From Anaeramoeba flamelloides (taxonomy: Eukaryota > Metamonada > Anaeramoebidae), in NCBI GenBank assembly GCA_027625915.1, contig JANTQA010000008.1, positions 11,843,001-11,907,000 on the forward strand: a stretch of DNA of 64,000 nt. The letters run 5' to 3'. Made by a program: the position numbers and the translations under genes. Shown one piece after another: positions 1-11,953 of this stretch. The notes beneath the pieces are model-generated. The model did no database searches and had not been told where the DNA came from. It saw only the letters and a list, made by a program, of their open reading frames with translations. Within the stretch, counting starts at the first letter, position 1; each line of letters starts with the position of its first letter.

Positions 1-590
1 ATCAAAAATTATCAAACGTCTGGACGTGCCATCAATCTCTAAAAATCAACAATCTAAAAAGAGGATATTTTTAGAAAAAACTGCCAACGAGAGACACTCA
101 ATTTCCAATTAGAATGATGTTTGAATATAATTTTTAAAACATCTATGTTCTTGTTGGAGTTTCTCTTTGGATCTTTTTGAGATCTCTCTAAGATTTTTTT
201 TAAATTTTTTTTCTATTTTCAAATGAGTTATTTTTTTCGAAAATGTTACAAAATTCTTACTTTGTCAATTATAGAGAGTTACAAAATAACCGAAAATTAG
301 ATTAAATCAAATTAAATTGTTGTATATACTGAAAAAAAAAAACAATTTGTTTTAAATTGAAGAAATTTAATCCTTTGTAAATTTAATAACGGAAACAAGT
401 AATTTTTTGAATTGAGATAACCAATAAGTTTTTTGTATTTAATTTGAATTTTTTGTCAATGAAATCTTCTCAATTTTTTTTGTCTATTTGAATTTGGTTA
501 ATCAAAAGAAGGGCAATTTCATAATACCCTTTTTATTCTCAAGTTACTCCTTGGGTAGGGAACAAAATCTAGATAAATGACTAGAAACTT
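1..590 (+). repeat. Dispersed repeat family B, copy 1 (cut by window edge)
   Basis: Non-coding. The reverse complement of 46,047-46,775 matches this stretch along most of its length, including the internal block around 330-430 and the end block around 540-590, which has 'GACTAGAAAC'. Other copies lie near 28.74-29.17 kb and 57.54-58.52 kb. The complete copy at 46 kb has short inverted ends around TCTAGTCAT, so this is probably a non-autonomous DNA transposon of about 700 bp. Its left end lies before base 1. No ORF of note is present. Confidence 0.6.
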
Positions 591-1138
591 TAATTAATTT
601 ATTTTTCGACCAATAAGTTTCATTAAAAAATTATGTATCACATTTTTTTTGGATTTAAGATTTTGAAAAATAAAAATAAATTACTAAAAATCTTTATTGT
701 TATAAAATATAACTGTTGGTAATTTTATTAACGTTTTTCTATATTAAGAACATTTTAAATAATCCTATTTGAAATATATAAGAAAAATCTATGAAATATT
801 TAAAAAGGGTTTACAATATACAGAAATAGTATATCAAACCTTCCAAAATTGGGGAAAAAAACCTAATTAAAATGCCTTAATATCATTAAAGATAAGATAT
901 TTACTGTTTAGGCACATAAAAAAGGCTGGGAATGAATAAAAATGAAATTAAAGACCTTTTCTATTAACAAATTGCTGGCAAGAATTTTGCTGAAATTTAT
1001 TTATAATAAAATTGAGTAATTTTCGTAAAATATAGAAGCGATTTAAAATATAATAAGAAAAAAAAATCAAAAAAGAAATTTATAAGTAATAATATTATGA
1101 AACAAAAATCATTGTAAAAACAAGTATGTTATTATAAG
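591..1138. other. No gene identified; AT-rich
   Basis: AT-rich sequence without a convincing ORF. If the candidate gene starting at 1,139 is real, its missing 5' exon could lie here. I found no exon with a compatible phase and a good donor site. Confidence 0.4.
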
Positions 1139-1713
1139 TTCGAGAAAGCTTTGTATTTTTGCAACAAAAACTGGTTGCGAAGGTAATACCGAATTTTATT
1201 CAATAAATACCTAACACTGAAGTTTTTTAAATTTAATTTAGAATTGTGATGGTATAGGTTTTTTTCATGAAGGTCCATTGTCTCCTGAGCTTTTGACATT
1301 ATTAAGTCATTTTATATTATAAAAAAAACAAACTTCATATCATAACTACACGAATATTTATCGATAGACTAATAAACAGAAAAGGGGGGTTTAAAATGAA
1401 AAAAAATATATAAACACTTTCAAGACAATATTTCTCCAATATACACTGAATATTGACAAACAGTAACTTGAGATAAAAAAAATCAGTAGCTTCCATAAAT
1501 GTGTGTGTGGGGAATTATAGCTCAACAAGAAAGAACATATCAAAAAAAAATATAAATACCTCAGATATTTTTTCTCGGGATTTATATCTTTATCTAAACG
1601 AAAGAAACCGTTTTCCTGTCAAAGGAGTAGTTGTAATGGACGATTTGCAGATTTTCAAAGGGTTTGAATGGATATTAGAAGATAAAATTATTTCTCTGAG
1701 ATTCCAAAATTGA
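1139..1713 (+). CDS. Tentative small spliced gene, 5' end missing
   Basis: I do not recognise the product. Three coding-like blocks can be joined at GT-AG sites with matching phases. They are 1139-1182 (donor GTAATA), 1242-1305 (acceptor after TTTAATTTAG, donor GTCATT) and 1487-1713 (acceptor after AAATCAG, TGA stop). The joined reading gives about 111 residues. It includes 'FFHEGPLSPELLTLL' in the second block and 'FPVKGVVVMDDLQIFKG' in the third. The blocks are clearly richer in G+C than their surroundings, which is why I keep them. No 5' exon or start codon was found, the second donor is weak, and no family is recognisable. A decayed gene is equally possible. The next 100-300 bases downstream enter a dispersed repeat. 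Confidence 0.33.
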
Positions 1714-1829
1714 AATAATTTTTTTCACATTTTTACTTTTTTTTTTCAATTTTTTTTTTTTAGACACCTAATTTATTTGAAAAATTTTTTTTATGACAAG
1801 ATCGATAGTCATTTGGTAAAAATGTGTTC

Positions 1830-2000
1830 TTCGAAGGTTATTGGTAAAGTAAAAATGATTAAACAGAAATCACATTGATTTCTATTGGGATTTTATTTGG
1901 ATCTTCAATACGAGACTAAAATGAAAACTCTATTGTTTCTCAATATTAACCTAAGAAAAATGTGAGTTTTTCTATTTTTAAGAAAATCTATTGATTTCTT
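1830..2000 (-). repeat. Dispersed repeat family E, fragment
   Basis: Reverse complement of part of the repeat found at 49.10-49.42 kb and 51.79-52.23 kb. The shared block covers the 'ATAGAAATCA' and 'AATTGAAGAT'-type segments. It is a partial, diverged copy with no recognisable ends. Confidence 0.5.
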
Positions 2001-2599
2001 AGTTTTATTTCAGGTGGGTATACACTATTCTTTGGTGTTAATTATTCTACTTATTTCTTATTTAATCTTCAAAGGTCATTTATAAAAAATATTTGATATT
2101 GGAAAAAAAATATTGAACACTTTGGCTGAAATAAACTTTATAATCAAATGGTAGGTGGAAAATGAACTTTTTAAAAACAATAAATCTGTTTTAAAAAATA
2201 GCATTTACAGTCAACTAGGTCTTAAAGTAATCAGATTTTTGCCTCATTTTTCAATTTAAAGATTCACTAAAAAGTTTTTTGGTTGTGCTCTTAATTTTAC
2301 TCAAAGGTTTTTTTTGATGGTTAATCGTACCTTAAGGTGGTCTTTTCAAAAGAATTCTTCATATACATAATAAATATCATCTTTTCATTTTGGCCAAGTA
2401 AATATAATCTTTTTTCCTTATTTAATATATTTATTTTGAGAAAATATCATTTCTTTTGTTCTTTGCTCTGGCACCATTTATCACTAATTTGTAATTAAGA
2501 GTAGAATTAATTTTTGGGGAAATTATTGAATTTTACAAGCTTAATAATACCAAAGTAATAATAGCTGACTAAAATGAAAAATTAATTGAATGAATATCT

Positions 2600-3125
2600 T
2601 CTTTAGGTGTATTTTTCAGTTATTTTTCAGCAAGGCTTCAAAGTAGAACAAAAAATAAAAACGAAATAGAAACACTATTTTTTTAAAAAAAAATTGTTTT
2701 CATCTTGGTTAAAAGATCCTCTGAACCAAGATAGAAAAGAGTGGTATTTGTATACGTAGGTGTAGGAGGAATTCGTTTGAAATGTGCATCCTTAAATAAT
2801 CAAAAAAATACAAAAAGAAAATAATTTTTCTGGAAGAACCATTTAAAGACAATGCTAATTACTTTCAAGATCGTATTCATTAAATTCCAAAGTGGACAAA
2901 ATTTCGTGAATAAGATGACTTTTGTTTTGAAAAATAAAAGGAAGGTTTGAAAAAATTTACTTGGTAATCAAAAAGATTCTCCATCCAATCATAATCCTTT
3001 TTTTTTTTTAGGTTGTTGAGTCAAGAAGATCGAAAGAAGCTAAAAGAAAAGAAAAAAAAACACACAACTTTAAAAACTATATTATTTGGTTTTAAGGTAT
3101 ATTGGTTAGGAATTAATTAAAGTTG
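2600..3125 (+). pseudogene. Coding-like debris, unidentified
   Basis: Short peptide-like stretches follow one another here, for example 'WLKDPLNQDRKEWYLY' near 2.72 kb and 'FLEEPFKDNANYFQDR' near 2.84 kb. A Lys/Arg-rich block lies near 3.02-3.09 kb, directly after a T-run ending in AG that looks like a splice acceptor. The pieces lie in different frames with stops between them, so no intact gene can be read. It could be a decayed host gene or a decayed transposase. I do not recognise the family. Confidence 0.3.
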
Positions 3126-3149
3126 GTAATAAAACTTTTTTTTTTTTTT

Positions 3150-3470
3150 TTAAAACACATCAACCTCGCTATCAACTTGGTCTCCTTCATCTTCTTCATG
3201 GTTTAGTAGAACAGTCATTGGCTCTGCAAATGTGTCTTCTTTTTTGGTGTGACAATAATAATGTATCAGTAGACTTATTGAAGCTGCAATAACTAATGAA
3301 AAGAAAATTGTAAGCACAATCCCAGGTGTCTTTGAGATTAGAAGCACTTTAGGTGAGTCTTTGTTGTTGGAATCTTCTGGGACTATCAAAAGAATACTAA
3401 TTAAAGCACCACAGACACCAATTAATAAAATTGCAAAATATAGCCACTTTCTTGAGACTTTGTCATTCAT
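3150..3470 (-). CDS. Small two-pass membrane protein, hypothetical
   Basis: An intact 106-residue ORF with an ATG start at 3470 and a TAA stop. Two strongly hydrophobic segments, about residues 9-30 and 47-70, fit transmembrane helices. They are separated by a polar loop with 'PEDSNNKDSPK', and the acidic C-terminal tail contains 'NHEEDEGDQVDSEVDVF'. No family motif is visible, so no function is assigned. The flanks are AT-rich without other genes. Gene-like composition and a clean domain layout argue for a real gene. A further unseen exon is possible, because the next gene models in this window are spliced. Confidence 0.6.
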   Translation of the reverse strand: MNDKVSRKWLYFAILLIGVCGALISILLIVPEDSNNKDSPKVLLISKTPGIVLTIFFSLVIAASISLLIHYYCHTKKEDTFAEPMTVLLNHEEDEGDQVDSEVDVF

Positions 3471-3479
3471 TGTTAATAA

Positions 3480-6400
3480 TCAGATTGAAACTATAGATGA
3501 AAACAAGAAAAAATAAATTAATAAAAAAGATTTAAAAATAAATCCAAAACATTTTCAGTTTTCGATAAAAATTAAGGTTCATCTGAGAAGTGTTCAAATA
3601 AAATCAAGAAAAGTCTCAAAAATTATATTTCTGGACAAAATTTTGGTTTCAGTTCTTCTTTAACTAAGAACCACAAAAAGATTAATTATTTTCTTCCTTT
3701 TTTTAGTTAATCAAAAGAAATTTTCTACATTTCCTTCATTTCAAGAAATAAATTTAATATCTTAAATAAACAAAAAAAAAGTTTAAAAGTTCTAAAGAGA
3801 AAATAAAAATTTTAATAATCCAGTCCACTATTTCCCTTTTTTTCGATCAAATTTATTCTTCCTCTTACTAAACTAAAAAATAAATCACACTTGTAAAAAA
3901 CAACCAAATCCCATCAAGATAGATTACAAATAAATAATATAAAAAATTCTTCTCTTAACCATGACAAAAAGGTAGAATATCCAATTTATTGATTGATCTG
4001 ATAATTTTAAGTGTCAAAATGAATTTTGTAAATCTTGTGTGAAATTCCAGTTCCACGATCTTTTTGATTAGATAGTATTAATAGCTTAAGAATTTATGTT
4101 GGTGGTTGCTTATAGATCATATTTCTTATGGAAAATTATTGATATTAAATGATCACAACAGATAATTTCCGATATCTCAAAACTGAAAAAGTATGAGGGT
4201 TAATAATTAAAGAAATCTTTGAAAAAATTAATTATTGGAGAATTGTCTTCTAATCAATTTACATAATTTTTTTTAGGCAATTTTTTCCACAATTATAATT
4301 CAAAAAGTTAGTGGATTTCTTTAACATTGAATCTAAATAGAAAAAATAGAATTAAAATCTCAAAATTTGAAGAAAATATTGTTTGGGTAAATGTCTAAAA
4401 TTTTCATTTACTCTTGTTTTTGGCTAAGATCATTCTTTTTTTGATGAATAAAAAAGTAAAATATAACAGAACTTTAAATCTAACAGTTTGTATATTAATT
4501 CGAAATTAAACAACCATTATTAATATAGTCACTTATATCAAAGCACATTCTACTTTCATAATCTAATTTGTACCTATCATGGATGTAACGATAAACTGCT
4601 CACATTTTCTAAGGTGGCTAATTTATTTCCAATAAGCCATGGGAATTTGAAAAAAAATTATATGTTAGTATTTGGGAATAATCTCTGTTGTTCAAACATC
4701 TGTGTTTGTGGTGAAAAAAATTGATTTTAAATTAACATTTATTCATCTGACAATTTTTTATTAAATGTATTTTAATTTTTAGGTCGCTGGTTAATATTTA
4801 TGTGTGTATGTGTTTACAAATGTAGTTTAATACCAGATATTTTGGTTTACTTTTAAAAAAGTATCCAGACTCTTTTTAAATACATTTTTGGTGGTTCTGT
4901 CCATCAGTGAGTGTAGATTTCTTTTTTATTTGTACTTTCACTTATTGATAAGGGAGGGGAATTCAGAAAAGGGGATTATAAAAATAGCCAAAAGTTGATA
5001 CTTCCTTAATTCAGGTATGTTTAATCCGTTATTTTTTGGACTAAAGACTAATCTATTAGCTTTAAAGTGGATTTTTACAGATTTTTTTTAAAATTTTAAA
5101 TTTTAGGGTTTTATTTTGACAATTTGTAATTTTTACAAAAAAAATGCAATGATGACCGTAAAAAGATTCAAAAATCATAATCGTCTTATTCAAAGTCCAT
5201 ATAGCCTTTTTTTCAAATTTATTGGGATTTTCCTTTTTTTTGTTATTGGGGGTGAGAGGGTGTAAATTTATTTGAAAAAAGATCAGATAAACCTCAAATT
5301 ATCCATAAAAAAATTGTTAATAATTTATTTTTTTTGTTAGAATTTTGAAAAGGTTTTTAACCAATGATTTTTTTCTTTAATATTTCATAAAAATCTTTAA
5401 AAAAGCCTAAATTTTGTAATTTTATGAATTGATATTAATTATAGATGTTTAAAATTATTTTTTACTATTTATGATATCATATTACAACCCTATGACAACA
5501 TAAAAACCAGACAGTACAAAAAAAGTTAAATCAAGATCTTTGAATAATAATTTTTACAAATAAATAACTTTAAGGTATATAAAAGTGCACCCACAGATTT
5601 GAAAACATTTCAAACTATTAATAGTTATTGAAAAAATCTTTATCAATTTCATAGAAAATCTTAATCTTTTTGAATTTGAAGAGAAAATTATAAAATATTG
5701 CAATTTGAGTAAAAATGCCAAACCTGTTTGAATTGTAAAGTGGTAGTGAATGATCTCATTTTCAATTATTTTATATACCTTTTTTTATTCATTTTAAAAC
5801 CAAAATCAAGTCAAAAAATTATGTTGATTATTAAAATCAAAACATTATTCAACAAAATAAATTTGTAAACATTTTCAATTTCCTAAATTTAGATTTTAAT
5901 TGTAAAAATTTGTAAAAGTTGATATTTTTATATTTTTTAGATGTTTTTCTTTTTTTACATTTATGTGAAATTAGCTTTAAAATTTAAACAATAGGTATTA
6001 ATCCCAGTTTGAAGACTTTCAGTTTTACATATCTTCCTGGATCAGGAAACAATAGTTCTTATCAAATTTATTTATCAAGTCAACGATTTCTCAAATATTC
6101 CATCAATTTTTATGAATTCAATTTCTAGATACTGGGTCCTAGTCAAATCAAATGATTAATTATTTTTTTCAATGCAGTTGTTTAAAAAAAAACAACTAAG
6201 TGTTTTTTTATTTTTTTTTTAATATAATTTGACCTCTAAAATAATTAATAAATATAGATATTTCAAATCAGTTCTATTGTAATACAGTTACCATGCCATT
6301 TATACTTGATAATAAAGATACCAATCACTCAAATTTGAAAATTTTATCAAAAAAATAAAACGACTTTCATTAATTACAGTTCTTAAAACTTGTAAAGTGA

Positions 6401-6770
6401 AGATAATGCAATGAATTGCAATTTGACCAATTTTTCTTTATTGAAAGATAAAATTTATTTTTTAACATTATTTTCCGATCTAAGAATGAAAAATTCTAGA
6501 AATTTATTTCAAAATTCTTTTAGGATTATGAAAAATTTTACTTCAAAAAATTTAATTTTAAAAATTAAAAAAAAATTCTAGTAATATAAGATAGTATGAA
6601 GTATGTTTAAAAAAAAAATTTTATAAAAGAAAAATATCAAACTTTTATTTATTTATTGTGAGAAAGGAGTAATCAAAGAAAATTTACTAAATAAAAAAGA
6701 AAAGAAGAAAAATAATTAAAACATTAAAGTAAAAAAATATTATATCATTCACATGACCAAATTAAAAATT
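3480..6770. other. 3.3-kb gene-free AT-rich stretch
   Basis: No ORF, RNA gene or well-delimited transposon was found. Long A and T runs dominate. Small patches with slightly higher G+C occur near 4.54-4.66 kb and 4.88-4.98 kb, but I could not read a gene in either. Sequence near 6.70-6.77 kb resembles 8.45-8.53 kb (shared 'ATGACCAAATTAAAAA'), so at least one dispersed repeat ends here. Confidence 0.5.
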
Positions 6771-6774
6771 ATCC

Positions 6775-6912
6775 ACTGTCGTTAGGTTTTTCGGGGTTTG
6801 AAAGAATTGAGTAAAATCCTTGATTTTACTAAATTCTTTCTAATTCTGGAAAACAGCCATTACTTTTATTTTAATTTCTTAAATTAAAAAAAATCTAGGC
6901 ACTTGACGACAC
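6775..6912. repeat. Imperfect hairpin element, second copy of the LINE hairpin
   Basis: The left arm begins CTGTCGTTAGGTTTTTC and the right arm ends ACTTGACGACAC. Internal blocks 'AGAATTGAGTAAAATC' and 'GATTTTACT' match the 100-bp hairpin at 42,546-42,645. The right half carries about 35 extra bases compared with that copy. It sits next to a LINE fragment on the minus strand, but at a different position relative to the LINE than the 42.5-kb copy. That suggests a small independently moving foldback element. Confidence 0.5.
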
Positions 6913-7099
6913 GTCCCCAGAAATGGGAGGAGTAAAAACCCGATAGAAAGATTATTAATAATAATATTCCACAAAAGGTGATTAATAAATTAGGATTCCA
7001 GGACTCCGAAAAGTGGGGCACTATGTACCCGAATTTGTATATTTTTTTACTATTTTAGGAATTTTTTATTTTCAATTTTTTATTTTCATTTTTTCTTTT

Positions 7100-7490
7100 T
7101 TACCTTAAGTTTTCTAACCATAAGAGCTTTGTGAAAAATTCTCGACAAGAACAATAAATTTCGTAATTTTTATTAACCCGATTAAGGAGCTTTTGAGTAT
7201 TTTTTCTAAGAATTACATTTTTATATGAGTTTTTTTCTAAAATTTTTTCTATTTTTTTTTCCATTTGATTCTGATAAATTTATATATTTCACAATTCCAT
7301 ATAACGTGATTTATATCTTCATAATATTGAGTACAATAATCATATTTTTTGCTTTTTTCTTTTTTTTTAAATATATCATATTCTGATTTCTTTTTCAAGA
7401 CATATGAGTATCTATTTAGTCCGTTTGTAAAAGTGCGAAATTTTAGAAAAGTAGTAATGGATTTAAATTTAAGATAGTTTTTTAAAAAAT
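7100..7490 (-). mobile_element. LINE fragment, C-terminal zinc-knuckle region
   Basis: On the minus strand this reads a diverged relative of the C-terminus of the LINE at 41.3-43.1 kb. Shared landmarks are 'LKFRTFTNGLNRYSYV' here against 'LKFRTFTNCLKRYYYV' there. They are followed by a Cys-rich block ('YCTQ...INHVIWNCEIY') that lines up with 'CPLC...NFLWVCPSY'. This is the CCHC-like knuckle often found after the thumb of non-LTR reverse transcriptases. Only this end is recognisable; the reverse transcriptase core is absent. It is a dead 5'-truncated copy and shows that the LINE family has more than one member in the genome. Confidence 0.6.
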
Positions 7491-7867
7491 ATCAAACTTT
7501 TGGTTTTATTTATTTTTTTTTTACGTATTGACTGATTTCAGTTTTGGTTAACACGGTAATTATTTAATTAGAATATCAAATATTTATAAAAGAAGTTTCT
7601 CAAAAAAATATTTTTGTTTTAAACTATTATCTTTCAATTAAAATCTGTTTTGATATTTTTTTTTTTCCTTTCGACAATTCTTATATCGAAGGTTTTAATC
7701 AACTTTTGGTATGATCCATAAAAAAAATTATAAAAAATCTTGAAAGTGAGATGATTTTCTATTTTTTTTTTTTGTAAAAGTTACTTATATATTCTAAATT
7801 TAATTGTGATCATCGAGCTCTTTTAAGAGCTTTTTTAAATACCAAATTCCGCCGTTTACTCTTAATA

Positions 7868-8380
7868 CAGCCCTTCCAAACCTACCGTGAAATTTGATAG
7901 AAATAGAAATTGACTTTGTCTTAGCTAAATACAAAAAAAAATCTTCCGTTACATGCTATCATATACATTTTATGCTTTGACAAAGGTTTTTAAAAAAATT
8001 TCTTATTTGAAAGACTGAGAAAAAAATCTTGTTGTTTTCGAAATAAATTCAAGAATTCAAAACAAATCTTCCAAAGATCCAAGATCGAATTTGATGATTT
8101 CTTTAAAATAGTCTTGCCTTTTGATTTTAAGGACTTTAGAATTTAAGGATCCACCAAAAACCTGAAAATTTTTCCAAATTATTGATCATTTAGAACGGTT
8201 TGTATTCAAAAATTCAAATTCTCATATTTTTTCTATGTGAAATTTTTGTTCAATTATAAAATTTCACGGTTTGTTATAGGCTATCACAAAACCATAAAAT
8301 CCTGTCATAAAAAGTCAAGCTTGATAAAGAAAATGAATTTTCTGTTAATCATAGATTTCACGGTAGGGTTGGAACTGCAG
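7868..8380. mobile_element. TA-flanked MITE, CAG..TTCCAA..CTACC ends
   Basis: The 513-bp element is bounded by TA on both sides. Left end CAGCCCTTCCAAACCTACCG; the right end read backwards is CTGCAGTTCCAACCCTACCG, and the match continues into GTGAAAT. The terminal sequence is related to the long-armed foldback elements at 17.6-18.7 kb and 24.3-26.2 kb. TA target sites and CAG starts fit the Tc1/mariner superfamily. No ORF is inside, so it is non-autonomous. Confidence 0.65.
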
Positions 8381-9058
8381 TAATATATTCTTGATCATTT
8401 ATTTAATTCTAAAAATGGGTAATTAAAGATAGATCATCAGAATAAAACCATATGGTAGAAGAAAAATAATTCAAATTTTATTAAAAAAATATATAAATAT
8501 CATTTTTATGACCAAATTAAAAAATATCCACAACCTGACAAAAAATTGGATTTTTTTATTCAATAAAACTTTTGATCATTTTATTTTATTAAAAAATATT
8601 TCCAATCTATAAAATTGCTAATTTTCAACTTTGATGAACTAGAAACTATTTTTTCGTTAAAATAGTTTTGGTTTTTCCACAGTTTTCGTTTTGATTAGAA
8701 TATTGAAAGATTTTTTATTTAAAAAAAATTCTTTCGTCTTTTTCAAAAGTAAGTCAATAAAATTCACAAAATGAGCTTGATCTTTCAAAAAATTACAAAG
8801 ATTTTTTCCATTGATTGTTAAGTAGTGTTTGGTGTCCCATGATTAATTAGAAAGAAAGTCATAAAACAGTTAACAAGAAAGAAATCAGCTTTGTGGAGAA
8901 ACTGAGAAAAACAAAAACGAAAAATTTAAAACAAAATTTTTTTTATTTAATTCTGATTTATTAATGGTAAATTTAAAAAAGAAATTTGGAAAAAAAAAAA
9001 ACAAAACAAGAAATTAAATCTCAATTTTAAAATTTCAGATAATGTTTTTTGAATAAAA
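8381..9058. other. Intergenic, 3' side of ras
   Basis: AT-rich with long A/T runs. It contains a second copy (about 8.45-8.53 kb) of a short repeat also seen at 6.70-6.77 kb. No ORF or RNA gene was found. It holds the presumed 3' UTR of the ras gene. Confidence 0.4.
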
Positions 9059-9649
9059 TTACATAAGAGAACATTTTAATTTTTTTTTCCATCCTCCTTT
9101 TTTCTTTTTTTTTGTTTTGTCTTCTTGTTCATCTTTTGTACCAAATTTAATTTTTCTAATTTCTCTGACTAAACCGAAAAACGATTCTTCAACATTGGTT
9201 CTTGTCTTTGCAGATGTTTCAATGAATGGGCAATTGAAACTTTTTGCCAAATCTGTTCCTTCTCCTTGAGAGACTTGTCTTTCATTTTCAAGATCGTTTT
9301 TGTTTCCTACAATGATCATTGGAACATCGTCAGAGTCTTTCACTCTTGTGATTTGTTCCCTAAAACTGGAAACCTCATCAAACGAGTTTCTTGAGTTGAT
9401 TGCATAGATAATTAAAAAGCCTTCTCCTGCTCTCATATATGAGTCTCTCATTGCTGAATATTCTTCTTGGCCTGCAGTATCAAGGATATCTAAAAGGCAT
9501 GTTTCTTCATCAATTACAACTTGTCTTCTGTATGAGTCTTCGATAGTTGGATCGTATTCATCAACAAAATGTGATTGCACTAATTGAATTGTTAATGCAG
9601 ATTTTCCAACACCACCACCACCTACAACAACTAATTTATATTCGGTCAT
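9059..9649 (-). CDS. ras: Ras-family small GTPase
   Basis: A membrane-anchored GTP switch acting upstream of kinase and PI3K signalling (family knowledge). The 196-residue protein is full length for Ras and intronless, with an ATG start at 9649. It has a P-loop GGGGVGKS (residues 10-17), switch I with '[11 protein letters not shown]', switch II DTAGQEE with Gln61 intact, NKND as the guanine motif, and ETSAK. Gly12 and Gly13 are wild type, and residue 11 is Gly where human Ras has Ala, as in dictyostelid Ras. The hypervariable tail is strongly basic ([15 protein letters not shown]) and ends in the CaaX box CSLM. Met in the last position predicts farnesylation. There is no extra cysteine for palmitoylation, so anchoring should be K-Ras4B-like (prenyl plus polybasic). 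The core sequence is close to RasG/RasD-type proteins. Confidence 0.97.
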   Translation of the reverse strand: MTEYKLVVVGGGGVGKSALTIQLVQSHFVDEYDPTIEDSYRRQVVIDEETCLLDILDTAGQEEYSAMRDSYMRAGEGFLIIYAINSRNSFDEVSSFREQITRVKDSDDVPMIIVGNKNDLENERQVSQGEGTDLAKSFNCPFIETSAKTRTNVEESFFGLVREIRKIKFGTKDEQEDKTKKKKKGGWKKKLKCSLM

Positions 9650-10243
9650 TTCTTGTTTTTGAAATTTGTTTTATTTTTTGCAAAAATGTGTATTTATAAA
9701 AAATGAATTTTAATTGGAAGAAATTTGTTTTTAATACAAATTTTTCTATTTCTGAGTTCTTAAGAACTCAGAAACAACACTAAACATTTTGAGTTTATTT
9801 CTTTTTTTTTTTTCAAAAACTTGTGAGATTAAATTTAAAAGTTGAAATTTTGATTGAATAATTAATCCAATTCTCTAAAATAACAATGTGAGTGAGTCAA
9901 AGAGACTTCTTTTTTGATTTTAGTAAAAAAGGAAAAAAGTGAAAAATAGATTTTATTAATCCCAGAAGAACTTTAAAAAAAATTAATCTCATTTTTTTGA
10001 ACAACTAACTCGATGAATATAAGTTAAGTCTAAGATAATATTGGAAATTTTGTTTTCGACTGGAAAATATTAAACAATAACACAAAAAGTAAAAAAGAAA
10101 TTTTACTAACAAAACCAAAATAGAAAAATTTATATTGTACTAATAGGTTGGACAACAAAAAGATATCTAAACAATGGGAAAAAAAAATAGAACAAACATT
10201 TTCAAGGGCAAGTGTTGATATCAAAATCGATTTAATCGAGAGA
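9650..10243. other. ras upstream region
   Basis: The presumed promoter and 5' UTR of the minus-strand ras gene. It is AT-rich, and T-rich on the sense strand near the start codon. A short palindrome 'TTCTTAAGAA' lies near 9,757. No other gene was found. Confidence 0.35.
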
Positions 10244-11072
10244 TTAAGAGATTAGTAACTCCTATTTATTTTTTTTACCAAAGGTAATAGAGTAATTATT
10301 TACATAAGGATACAATTAAACCCGATATGCAACTTCATTGGTCAACTTTAGAGAAATGAATAATCATTTTTAAAAAAGATTTCATTTTTTAAATGAAATT
10401 TTCAGTCAAAAGATCTGATCCTTTTTTGTTTGGGGTTTTGTATCAAATTAGAAAAAAAAAATTTAATTTTCCAAGAAATATCACTAATAATAATTTCTGA
10501 GAGTCTTTATGAACAAGCAACGTTGAAACTTGTATCTTATTTTAAAAATACCTGAAAAATAAATCATATATTGTATCCTTGAAGATCTAAAAAATTTAAA
10601 CATTTATTTTATTCACAAATATTTATTAAATTTCTTGAAATTTAACAGACTTGTCAATATACTTTTTCAAATATTAAGAGTATGAACAAGGAACTGTTTG
10701 TATTAGAATCAGTTCTTTGATAATATCTATTATTTTTTTTTTATTAGAAATATGCGTTTGAATTGTTTTATTTGTTGCAAAATCTTTAAAAAATTGAGAA
10801 ATAATTGTAAAGTCTCTTTGATACATTTAATCTTTGGATTGTTAATGGCTTACTGAAATAATTAAGATTATGTTTATAATTATTGATTATAAATAACCAA
10901 ATTAAAAAGTATTCCTTTAGATTATAATTTGAATTTTCCCGGTTTTAAATAAGTATTTTGGAAGAATTTTTCATTTTGATTGTTTGGTTCTTTTTCTCAG
11001 ATTTTTTCATTCAACCCAGAGAAACAATTGGTTTGGTCTGTTCTTTGAATCAAAAAATTATATTTTTTACAA

Positions 11073-11775
11073 CACTACAATGAAGATTTAAATACCTAAA
11101 ATTAGAGTTAACCAAAACTATACATTGGATTTAAGTTATACTTCTTTTATAAATTATTTTTTCAAAGTTATCATAATTTTATGTAATAAAAAAGGGATAG
11201 CTATTAAACTCATGAAAATCTGAATACCCCCCTTTTCAAAAATACCAACTTTTAAAAAAAACACCTATTTTCGGGGTATTTTTTTATTGGAAAAAGTTGA
11301 AATGAATTAATTTTTGATTGAACATTAAGATTGAAAAAAGAATATATGTTAAAGCAATTTTACAGAAAACAATCGGGAACGTATATAAAAACTCAAACAT
11401 GGAAAAAAATAAAATGATAAAAAATATTCTAAAAACAGATAAAAAATCAATTTTTCAATTTAATTTAGCAATATCTTTTGATTGAAATATTTTGTGCTAT
11501 TTTCAAATTTAAAAATACGTTTCCTTTTAGACCATTAAAAAAATACTTGAAAATTATCTCTCTAATAAGTCAATTAAAAAATTCAAAAATTTTACAATTA
11601 AAAATGAAAAAAATATTACGGAAAATTTCATTTTTTTTTTTCAATTCCTATTAATATCTATTAAAGTTGTAAACCTCATTGAAAATTGTTATGTATAATA
11701 ATGTTTATTATATGAGTGTATTTTAAAAATACAAAATTTAGAGATTTTTTTTGAAAAATCATTTTCCTTGTAGTG
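11073..11775 (-). mobile_element. CACTA-like non-autonomous element, copy 3
   Basis: The 703-bp copy is inverted relative to the tandem pair at 24.3-25.7 kb and colinear with it throughout. Ends are CACTACAATG (left) and CCTTGTAGTG (right, the reverse of CACTACAAGG). Extra CACTA-type units repeat just outside the right end (TAGTGTAGTG). Terminal CACTACAAG is the hallmark of the CACTA/EnSpm superfamily. No transposase is present. It is nested in the 3.9-kb TTAA element. Confidence 0.65.
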
Positions 11776-11953
11776 TAGTGTAGTGAAGTTTAAAATAATT
11801 ATTGTGTTTTTTTTTTTTTTGAGATTAAGTAGATTTTTTAAACTTAGTTATTTTAGAACTTAGTGGTTTCATTTTTAAAGTGTATTTTTGTCAATTTCCT
11901 TTATATGCAATAAGATTTCAATCTTCTTTCAAAGAAAATAATTTTTTTAAGAA

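Noticed and set aside
2840-3000. Idea that TAA is read as an amino acid
   Set aside because: One stretch looks coding if TAA is read through, but confident genes here (ras, ATPase, TTBK-like, TMEM181-like) end at TAA, so it is debris.
10030-10224. 64-codon minus-strand ORF upstream of ras
   Set aside because: Phe/Leu-rich AT translation, no support.
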